A DNA stretch of 64,000 bases, taken from contig NZ_CP085173.1 in NCBI RefSeq assembly GCF_020616555.1, positions 4,103,501-4,167,500 of the forward strand. Direction: 5' to 3'. The translations under genes and the position numbers were made by a program. This DNA comes from Streptomyces longhuiensis (GTDB lineage Bacteria > Actinomycetota > Actinomycetes > Streptomycetales > Streptomycetaceae). The notes under the pieces were generated by a model that was not told the origin of the DNA, made no database searches, and saw only the letters and a program-made list of their open reading frames with translations. Positions 36,163 to 43,362 of the stretch are shown in pieces. The stretch's first letter is position 1. Every line of letters begins with the position of its first letter.

Positions 36163-37566
36163 ATGCGCAGCATTCGTACACGCACGACATCAAGGGCGTC
36201 CAGGACGTCCGGGGCAGCGAAAGCCGCGGCGGCAGCTCTGACCGCGGGCGCCCTCGCGCTGACGCTGACCGCCTGTGGCGGTGGGGACGGCAAGGACAAG
36301 AGCGCCAAGGACCCGAGCGGCGGCGAGAGCAGCAGCGCCTCCGTCAAGCTTCCCAAGCTCGACGGGCAGACCCTGGAGGTCGCGGCCGTCTGGACCGGGC
36401 CGGAGCAGGAAAACTTCACCAAGGTCCTCAAGGAGTTCGAGAAGCGCACCGGCGCCAAGGTCAATTTCGTGCCGACGGGCAACAACACCGCCACGTTCCT
36501 CAGTACGAAGATCGAGGGCGGCAAGCCGCCGGACGTGGCGTTCCTGCCGCAGGTCGGCGTGCTGCACCAGTTCGCCGACAAGGGCTGGATCAAGCCGCTG
36601 GGCAGCGAGGCGCAGGCCCAGGTCGACAAGAACTTCTCGGCCGGCTGGAAGAACCTCGGGGCGTACAAGGGCAAGCAGTACGGCGTCTACGTGAAGGCCG
36701 CCAACAAGTCGCTGGTCTGGTACAACACGGCCGCGTTCGAGGCGGCCGGGATCTCCAAGACCCCAAAGACCTGGGACGACTTCCTGTCCACCGCGCAGAC
36801 CCTGTCCGACGCGGGCTCCCCCGCGGTCTCCATCGGCGGCGCCGACGGCTGGACGCTCACCGACTGGTTCGAGAACATCTATCTCTCCCAGGCGGGCCCG
36901 GAGAAGTACGACCAGCTCGCCGCCCACAAGATCAAGTGGACGGACCCCTCCGTGAAGGAGGCGCTGACCACGCTCGCCCAGCTGTGGGGCAAGGACGACC
37001 TGATCGCGGGCGGCCGCAAGGGCGCGCTCGGCACGGAGTTCCCGAAGTCCGTCACGCAGACGTTCTCCGGTGACACCCCCGCCGCGATGGTCTACGAGGG
37101 CGACTTCGTGACCGCCAACATCAACGCGGACACCAAGGCCAAGGTCGGCACGGACGCCAAGGTCTTCCCGTTCCCGGCGGTCGGCGACAAGGCCCCCGTG
37201 GTCAGCGGCGGCGACGTGGCCGTGGCCCTCAAGGGCGGCAAGGGCGCCCAGGCCCTCGTCACGTTCCTCTCCTCGACCGACGCGGCCGAGATCTGGGCGG
37301 CGCAAGGCGGCTACATCTCCCCCAACAAGGAGATGGACACCTCCAAGTACAAGGACGGGGTGACCCGGGACATCGCGAAGGCGCTGCTCGCGGCGGGCGA
37401 CGACTTCCGCTTCGACATGTCCGACCAGGCACCCGCGGCGTTCGGCGGCACGCAGGGCGTCGGTGAGTGGAAGGCCCTCCAGGACTTCCTGAAGAACCCG
37501 AAGGACGTCGCCGGGATCCAGCGCCAACTCGAGGCCGACGCCGCCAAGGCGTACAAGAACGGCTGA
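36163..37566 (+). CDS. Carbohydrate ABC transporter substrate-binding lipoprotein
   Basis: This is a 467-residue extracellular solute-binding protein of family 1 (sugar). An Arg-rich twin-type N-terminus leads to a hydrophobic segment and lipobox LTAC with Cys38, then GGGDGKDKS. The mature part has the typical binding-protein features TLEVAAVWTGPEQENFTKVL, FEKRTGAKVNFVPTG and KTPKTWDDFL, and Trp-rich regions for sugar stacking. Likely substrates are oligosaccharides or glucosides; the exact sugar cannot be read. It is the first gene of an operon with two permeases; a tandem 17-bp repeat lies just upstream. Confidence 0.9.
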   Translation: MRSIRTRTTSRASRTSGAAKAAAAALTAGALALTLTACGGGDGKDKSAKDPSGGESSSASVKLPKLDGQTLEVAAVWTGPEQENFTKVLKEFEKRTGAKVNFVPTGNNTATFLSTKIEGGKPPDVAFLPQVGVLHQFADKGWIKPLGSEAQAQVDKNFSAGWKNLGAYKGKQYGVYVKAANKSLVWYNTAAFEAAGISKTPKTWDDFLSTAQTLSDAGSPAVSIGGADGWTLTDWFENIYLSQAGPEKYDQLAAHKIKWTDPSVKEALTTLAQLWGKDDLIAGGRKGALGTEFPKSVTQTFSGDTPAAMVYEGDFVTANINADTKAKVGTDAKVFPFPAVGDKAPVVSGGDVAVALKGGKGAQALVTFLSSTDAAEIWAAQGGYISPNKEMDTSKYKDGVTRDIAKALLAAGDDFRFDMSDQAPAAFGGTQGVGEWKALQDFLKNPKDVAGIQRQLEADAAKAYKNG

Positions 37567-37575
37567 CGGCGCGGT

Positions 37576-38931
37576 ATGTCGTCCTCCGTGGCGAAGGGGG
37601 GCGCCGGCGCACTGCCGCCGGCGCCGTCCGCGACACCGCGCAAGAGCGTGATCGGGACCCGGCCGTGGGTGGCGGCGCTGTTTCTGCTGCCCGCGCTCGT
37701 CCTGCTCGGCGCGCTCGTGGTCTACCCGATCGGGTACTCGGTCTGGCGCAGCCTCTACGACTCCGGCGGCTCCCACTTCGTCGGCGTCGACAACTACGTC
37801 GACATCTTCCGCGACGACCAGACGCTGATCGCGGTCAGGAACACGGCGATCTGGGTGGCCGTGGCGCCGGCCCTGTGCACGGCGCTCGGCCTGATCTTCG
37901 CCGTGCTGACCGAACGGGTGCGCTGGGGCACGGCGTTCAAGCTGATCGTCTTCATGCCGATGGCGATCTCGATGCTCGCGGCGGGCATCATCTTCCGCCT
38001 GGTCTACGAGCAGGACCCCAACCAGGGCGCGGCCAACGCGATCGTCACGTCCGTGCACGACGCGTTCACCGACGCCTCCGTCTATCCGAAGGCGCGCCCC
38101 GCCATCGGCAGTGACCTCAAGGCGTCCGGCGGCGGGTCGTTCACCACGAAGCAGACCGCGCAGGCCGGCACCCCGGCGTTCCTGCCGCTGGTCGGCATCG
38201 CGCCCGACAAGGTGCCCGGAAGCCCGCAGGACGCCAAGGCGGCGAGCACCGTGGGCGACAAGGTCACGGGCACGGTCTGGCTGGACTTCAAGCTCGGCGG
38301 GGGCGGCGAGAAGGGTGCCGTCGACGCGGGCGAGAAGGCCCTGAAGGGCGTCAAGGTGGAGGCGGTACGCGGCGGCAAGGTCGTGGCGTCCACCACCAGC
38401 GCCGCCGACGGCACCTTCACCCTGCCCAAGGCGGCGGACGGGACCCGACTCCGCCTGCCCGGCTCGAACTTCGCGGCCGCCTACAACGGCGTCGAGTGGC
38501 TCGGCCCGACCTTGGTGACACCGTCGATCATCGGCGCGTACGCCTGGATGTGGGCGGGCTTCGCGATGGTCCTGATCGCGGCCGGGCTCGCGGGCATCGA
38601 CCGCAACCTCCTGGAGGCGGCGCGCGTCGACGGGGCGAACGAGTGGCAGGTGTTCCGCAAGGTCACCGTGCCGCTGCTCGCGCCGGTCCTCACCGTCGTC
38701 CTGGTCACGCTGATGATCAACGTGATGAAGATCTTCGACCTGATCTACATCATCGCCCCGCAGCCGTCCCAGGACGACGCCAACGTCCTGGCCCTCCAGT
38801 TGTTCCTGTCCGCGTTCGGCGGCCAGGGGAACTTCGGCGCGGGCAGCGCCATCGGCGTGCTGCTCCTGCTGCTCGTCCTCCCGGTGATGTGGGTCAACAT
38901 CCGCCGGCTGCGGAAGGAGCGTCAGCGGTGA
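37576..38931 (+). CDS. Sugar ABC transporter permease with large extracytoplasmic insert
   Basis: This 451-residue MalF/UgpA-type permease is about 140 residues longer than usual. Helices 1-4 lie at about 28-140 and the remainder from about 305. The EAA loop LLEAARVDGANEWQVFRKVTVPLL is intact. Between them (about 150-305) is an extra segment that includes a beta-rich stretch (about 225-298, VTGTVWLDFKL to GTFTLPKAADGTRLRLPG) resembling a carboxypeptidase-regulatory/CnaB-like fold. It should face outside, near the lipoprotein. It follows the lipoprotein gene by 9 nt and overlaps the next permease by 4 nt. No ATPase gene is present, so it probably uses a shared one such as MsiK. Confidence 0.88.
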   Translation: MSSSVAKGGAGALPPAPSATPRKSVIGTRPWVAALFLLPALVLLGALVVYPIGYSVWRSLYDSGGSHFVGVDNYVDIFRDDQTLIAVRNTAIWVAVAPALCTALGLIFAVLTERVRWGTAFKLIVFMPMAISMLAAGIIFRLVYEQDPNQGAANAIVTSVHDAFTDASVYPKARPAIGSDLKASGGGSFTTKQTAQAGTPAFLPLVGIAPDKVPGSPQDAKAASTVGDKVTGTVWLDFKLGGGGEKGAVDAGEKALKGVKVEAVRGGKVVASTTSAADGTFTLPKAADGTRLRLPGSNFAAAYNGVEWLGPTLVTPSIIGAYAWMWAGFAMVLIAAGLAGIDRNLLEAARVDGANEWQVFRKVTVPLLAPVLTVVLVTLMINVMKIFDLIYIIAPQPSQDDANVLALQLFLSAFGGQGNFGAGSAIGVLLLLLVLPVMWVNIRRLRKERQR

Positions 38932-39809
38932 CCGCACTCGACACGTCCGTGCGCGCCAAGCGTTCGCTCGCCGCCCGGATCGCGAGCGGCGCGGCAGGCG
39001 GGGCGCTGCGCGCCTTCCTGCTCGTGGTCGGCCTGTTCTGGCTGGTGCCGACCTTCGGGCTGCTGGTCTCCTCGTTCCGCGATCCGACGGACATCGCCGC
39101 GTCGGGCTGGTGGAAGGTCTTCACCGCCCCGGCCCAGCTGACGACCAAGAGCTATCAGTCGCTCCTGGAGAAGGACGAGATCACCCACGCCCTGTTCAAC
39201 ACGATCTGGATCACGGTCCCGGCGACGCTCCTCGTCGTCATCATCGGGTCGATGGCCGGATACGCCTTCGCCTGCATGGACTTCAAGGGCCGCGACGGCT
39301 GGTTCATGGCGGTCGTCGGGCTGCTGGTGGTGCCGGTGCAGGTGGCGCTGATCCCGCTCTCCGAACTCTTCGGGAAGATCGGCATCTTCGGCAGCATCAT
39401 CGGCGTCATCCTGTTCCACGTCGGCTTCGGGCTGCCGTTCGCGATCTTCCTGCTGCGCAACTTCTTCGCGGAGATCCCCCGTGAACTCCTGGAGGCGGCG
39501 CGGCTCGACGGCGCGGGAGAGGCGCGGCTCTTCGCGACGGTGGTCCTGCCGCTCGGCGGACCGGCCATCGCGTCGCTCGGCATCTTCCAGTTCCTGTGGG
39601 TGTGGAACGACATGCTGGTCGCGCTGATCTTCTCCGACTCCGGCTCGCAGCCGCTGACGGTCGCACTCCAGCAGCAGGTGCGGCAGTTCAGCGGGAACAT
39701 CGAGATCCTGGCACCCGGCGCCTTCATCTCCATGGTGATCCCGCTGGCCGTGTTCTTCGCCTTCCAGCGGCAGTTCGTGTCCGGTGTGATGGCAGGGGCG
39801 GTGAAATAG
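38928..39809 (+). CDS. Sugar ABC transporter permease, MalG type
   Basis: This 293-residue second permease of the uptake system has six hydrophobic segments and an intact EAA loop (PRELLEAARLDGAGEARLFATVVLPL) that contacts the ATPase. The GTG at 38928 overlaps the upstream stop as GTGA and has AAGGAG 8 nt before it. The typical MalG-type motifs FNTIWITVPATLLVVIIGSMAGYAFA and FLWVWNDMLVALIF are present. A hairpin terminator follows. Confidence 0.92.
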   Translation: MTALDTSVRAKRSLAARIASGAAGGALRAFLLVVGLFWLVPTFGLLVSSFRDPTDIAASGWWKVFTAPAQLTTKSYQSLLEKDEITHALFNTIWITVPATLLVVIIGSMAGYAFACMDFKGRDGWFMAVVGLLVVPVQVALIPLSELFGKIGIFGSIIGVILFHVGFGLPFAIFLLRNFFAEIPRELLEAARLDGAGEARLFATVVLPLGGPAIASLGIFQFLWVWNDMLVALIFSDSGSQPLTVALQQQVRQFSGNIEILAPGAFISMVIPLAVFFAFQRQFVSGVMAGAVK

Positions 39810-39828
39810 CCGCATCCGCAGGCGAATT

Positions 39829-39858
39829 GAGGGGCGGACCGGTCACGGTTCGCCCCTC
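39829..39858 (+). terminator. Terminator of the sugar ABC operon
   Basis: This is a 13-bp stem (gaggggcggaccg with its complement, one G-U pair) and a 4-nt loop gtca, followed by ttcggtt. It lies 20 nt after the second permease stop. Confidence 0.75.
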
Positions 39859-39957
39859 TTCGGTTACCGAGGTCCCCCGTATGCCACAACTGGCGTAACC
39901 GGATCACTCCATCGGCCGTTGCCGGGCAGTCTGCCAGTGCCGACCCATGGATGCGCC

Positions 39958-42171
39958 TTGCCCCGGTTCAGTGTCATCGTCCCCGTGTACAAGGTGCAGG
40001 CCTACCTGCACGCGTGCCTCGAATCCGTCCTGGAACAGTCGTGTTCCGATCTTGAGGTGATCGCGGTCGACGACTGCTCGCCGGACGCGAGCGGGGCGAT
40101 CGCCGACGAGTTCGCGGCGCGGGACCAGCGGGTGCGGACGGTGCGTCTGCGGGAGAACGTGGGGCTGGGCCGGGCCCGCAACGCCGGTCTCGAACACGCC
40201 ACCGGCGACTACGTCCTCTTCCTCGACAGCGACGACACCCTCACACCGGGCGCGCTCCAGGCGATCACGGACCGCATCGAGGCGACCGGGAGCCCCGACG
40301 TCCTGGTCTACGACTACGCCCGCACGTACTGGACGGGCGAGGCCGTGCGCAACCAGTACGCGGACCGTCTCACGCAGGACGGACCGGCACCGTTCGCGCT
40401 CGTCGACCGGCCCGAGATCCTCCAACTGCTCATGGTGGCCTGGAACAAGGCGTACCGGCGTGCCTTCATCGAGGAGCGGGGCTTCGTCTTCCCGCCCGGC
40501 TACTACGAGGACACTCCCTGGACCTATCCGGTCCTGATGTCGGCGCGCACGATCGCCACCCTCGACCGGGTCTGCGTCCACTACCGCCAGCGCCGCCGGG
40601 GCAACATCCTGGGCACCACGTCCCGCGAGCACTTCGACGTCTTCGACCAGTACGACCGCGTCTTCGCGTTCCTCGACGCACACCCCGAACTCTCCGACGC
40701 GTGGCGCCCGTTGCTGTTCCGGCGGATGGTCGAGCACTTCGCCACGGTTTTCACGAATCCGGACCGGCTGCCGCGCGGCTCCCGCCCCGACTTCCTGCGC
40801 AGGGCCCGCGCACACTACCGGCGCTACCGCGTCCCCGGCGCGCCCGTCGCCGCCCGCGACCGGCTCCGGCACGGCCTGGTGCGGCTCGGCTCGCACCGCA
40901 CGTACCGGTCGCTGGCCGCGGCGATGCGCTGCGTGCGGCGGGTCCGGGGGTTCGTGGGCCGGCTGCGGCGCGCGGCCCGGGCGGCCGCCCTCCAGGCGCA
41001 CTACCGCGTCCAGCTGCGACTCCCGGTGCGTGCGGACCGCGCCGTGTTCTCCAGCTACTGGGGGCGCGGCCACGGCTGCAACCCGGGGGCCCTGGAGGCC
41101 GCGTTCCGCACGTACGCGCCGCACGTCGCCACCACGTGGATCGCCGAGCCCGAGCACCACCACACCCTGCCGTCCGGCACCCGCGCCCTGAGCCCCGGGA
41201 CCGCCGCCTACTGGACGGCACTGGCCCGTTCCAAGTACCTGGTCAACAACGTCGACTTCGACCACAGGCTGGTCAAGCGCCCCGGCCAGGTCGTGATCCA
41301 GACCCAGCACGGCACACCCCTGAAGAAGATGGGCCTCGACCTCCAGGACCATCCGGCGGCGGCCCGCGGCCAGGACTTCGGCCGGCTGCTGCGCTCCGTC
41401 GACACCTGGGACTACGTCCTGTCCGCCAACCGGCACTCCACCCTCGTGTGGGAGCGCGCCTACCCGTCCGCGTACACGACGCTGGAGTACGGGTATCCGC
41501 GCAACGACGCTTTCCACCGGGCGACTTCGCGCGACGTGGCCCGCATCCGCGAGAGCCTCGGCATCCCGGAGGGCGCGACGGCGATCCTGTACGCGCCGAC
41601 CCACCGCGACCACCGCCGCACCCAGACCTGCGCCCTCGACCTGGAGCGGGTGCTGCGCCGGCTCGGCACGGACTTCGTCGTCCTGACCCGCGCCCACCCG
41701 CTTCACCCGGCGCCTCCCGCGCAGAGCGCCCGGCGCCTCATCGACGTCTCCGGCCACGCGAGCGTCGAGTCGCTGTGCCTGGCGGCGGACGCCCTCGTCA
41801 CGGACTACTCGTCCCTGATGTTCGACTACGCCAACCTCGACCGGCCCATCGTGATCCACGCCGACGACTGGGAGGCGTACGAGGCGTCGCGGGGCACGTA
41901 CTTCGACCTGCGCGCGTCCCCGCCCGGCGCCGTCGCCCGCAGCGAGGACGAGCTGATCGACATCTTCGCGACCGGGCACTGGCGCGGCTCACGCTCGGCG
42001 CAGCTGCGGGCCGCGTTCCGCGAGCGGTTCTGCCCGTACGACGACGGGCGGGCGGCCGAGCGGGTCGTGCGGCACGTCGTGCTCGGCGAGGAGCCGCGGT
42101 CCCTGCCCGAGGTGCCGCTCGCCGGGCCGCGGCGGGCGCCCGCGAGCGAGCCGGTCGGCCCGCACTCCTGA
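39958..42171 (+). CDS. Fused GT2 glycosyltransferase / CDP-glycerol glycerophosphotransferase-like protein
   Basis: This is a TagF-related wall-polymer enzyme of about 737 residues. The N-terminal GT2 domain (about 1-230) has FSVIVPVYKVQAYL, VDDCSPDAS and LFLDSDDTL, all intact. The C-terminal glycerophosphotransferase-type domain (about 350-700) has TQHGTPLKKMG, YGYPRND, LYAPTHRD, TDYSSLMFDYANLDRP and RGTYFDL. Such proteins lack membrane spans and work at the inner face of the membrane on lipid-linked polymer. The start is uncertain: TTG at 39958 begins MPRFSVIVP-like, but no ribosome site is visible; TTG at 39919 or GTG at 39937 are alternatives. It is convergent with the following GT operon. 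Confidence 0.88.
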   Translation: MPRFSVIVPVYKVQAYLHACLESVLEQSCSDLEVIAVDDCSPDASGAIADEFAARDQRVRTVRLRENVGLGRARNAGLEHATGDYVLFLDSDDTLTPGALQAITDRIEATGSPDVLVYDYARTYWTGEAVRNQYADRLTQDGPAPFALVDRPEILQLLMVAWNKAYRRAFIEERGFVFPPGYYEDTPWTYPVLMSARTIATLDRVCVHYRQRRRGNILGTTSREHFDVFDQYDRVFAFLDAHPELSDAWRPLLFRRMVEHFATVFTNPDRLPRGSRPDFLRRARAHYRRYRVPGAPVAARDRLRHGLVRLGSHRTYRSLAAAMRCVRRVRGFVGRLRRAARAAALQAHYRVQLRLPVRADRAVFSSYWGRGHGCNPGALEAAFRTYAPHVATTWIAEPEHHHTLPSGTRALSPGTAAYWTALARSKYLVNNVDFDHRLVKRPGQVVIQTQHGTPLKKMGLDLQDHPAAARGQDFGRLLRSVDTWDYVLSANRHSTLVWERAYPSAYTTLEYGYPRNDAFHRATSRDVARIRESLGIPEGATAILYAPTHRDHRRTQTCALDLERVLRRLGTDFVVLTRAHPLHPAPPAQSARRLIDVSGHASVESLCLAADALVTDYSSLMFDYANLDRPIVIHADDWEAYEASRGTYFDLRASPPGAVARSEDELIDIFATGHWRGSRSAQLRAAFRERFCPYDDGRAAERVVRHVVLGEEPRSLPEVPLAGPRRAPASEPVGPHS

Positions 42172-42195
42172 GCCCCGAAGGCGCGGGCCGGGACC

Positions 42196-43362
42196 TCACC
42201 GCTCCAGCAGGGCGAACAGCTCCTCCCAGCGTTCCAGGACGCGCTCCTCGGAGAACCGCTGCACATTGACCCTGGCCCGCTCCCCCATGGCGTCCCGCAT
42301 CCGTGGGTTGCCGGTGAGGCGCAGGAGGCGGTCGGCGAGCGCCGCGACGTCGCCGGGAGGTGCGAGGAGCCCGTCCTCGCCGTGGCGCACGATCTCCCGC
42401 ACCCCGGGCGCGCAGTCGAACGCGGCGCACGGCACGGCGCTCGCCATGGCCTCCATCAGCGCGAGCGGGAAGCCCTCACCCCGCGACGACTGGACGAAGA
42501 CGGCGCTCCCGGCGAGCGCGCCCGCCACGTCGTCCGTGCGGCCCATCCACCGCACGGAGCGGTCCAGGCCCAGCTCGGTGCACTGGCGCCGCAGGTCCGG
42601 CTCGTCGGATCCGGCGCCGTAGATCCGCAGGGTCCAGTCGGGCCGGTGCGGGGCGACCTCGGCCCAGGTGTCGACGAGCATGTCGATGCCCTTCTGGTCG
42701 GCGAGGCGGCCGATGCTGCACACGACCTTCGCGGTGCGCGGCGAGGGGATCTCCGGGAGGTGGGCCAGTGCGTTCGGCATGGCGCCGACGTTGTGCATGC
42801 CGTCGGCGATCCAGTCGTCGGCGTCCTCCTGCGTGAGGGTGAGCCAGCGGTCGGCCGACGGGTAGTTCCGCTTGACCGAGCGGTAGCGGTGGCAGGCCCG
42901 CGTGTAGGCGTACGACTCGTGGCTCATGCCGATGATCCGCAGGCCCGCGGTGTCCGCCTCGCGCAGCCACTCCATGGGCCACACCTGGGTGACGACGGCG
43001 ACGGCGCCGGGGCGGGCGGCACGGAAGAGCTCCGACAGGCGGGCGACGGCGCGCCCGCGGTCCGCGAGGCGCCGGGCCTCTCGGCGGTGCGCGGCGGGGC
43101 TGAGGCGGTGCAGGCCGCGCACGGGGCGCGGGGTCGGGGGGTGCGCGGGGTAGAGGCTGGTCACCTCGTATCCGAGATCGGCGGGCAGGGTGAGTTTGAG
43201 CTCCGCCTCGTGGACGCCGATGACGTGCACACGGTGGCCCGCGCCCTGGAAGAGGCGGGCCATCTGGTGGGTCCAGGCGGTGACGCCGCCCAGTTCGTCG
43301 ACGGTGTTGGCGACGAGGAAGAGGTCGCGGCCCGTGCGCGCGGCGGTCGTGATGGTGGTCAT
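42196..43362 (-). CDS. GT4-type glycosyltransferase
   Basis: This is a 388-residue retaining glycosyltransferase of the GT-B fold (GT4). The N-terminal domain opens FLVANTVDELGGVTAWTHQMARL. The C-terminal nucleotide-sugar domain has VCSIGRLADQKGIDMLVDTW, FVQSSRGEGFPLALMEAMASAVPCAAFDC and GEDGLLAPPGD, matching the E-x7-E pattern. Its ATG overlaps the stop codon of the upstream glycerophosphotransferase gene (ATGA), so it is the third gene of a tight operon of wall-polymer enzymes. Donor sugar unknown. Confidence 0.9.
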   Translation of the reverse strand: MTTITTAARTGRDLFLVANTVDELGGVTAWTHQMARLFQGAGHRVHVIGVHEAELKLTLPADLGYEVTSLYPAHPPTPRPVRGLHRLSPAAHRREARRLADRGRAVARLSELFRAARPGAVAVVTQVWPMEWLREADTAGLRIIGMSHESYAYTRACHRYRSVKRNYPSADRWLTLTQEDADDWIADGMHNVGAMPNALAHLPEIPSPRTAKVVCSIGRLADQKGIDMLVDTWAEVAPHRPDWTLRIYGAGSDEPDLRRQCTELGLDRSVRWMGRTDDVAGALAGSAVFVQSSRGEGFPLALMEAMASAVPCAAFDCAPGVREIVRHGEDGLLAPPGDVAALADRLLRLTGNPRMRDAMGERARVNVQRFSEERVLERWEELFALLER

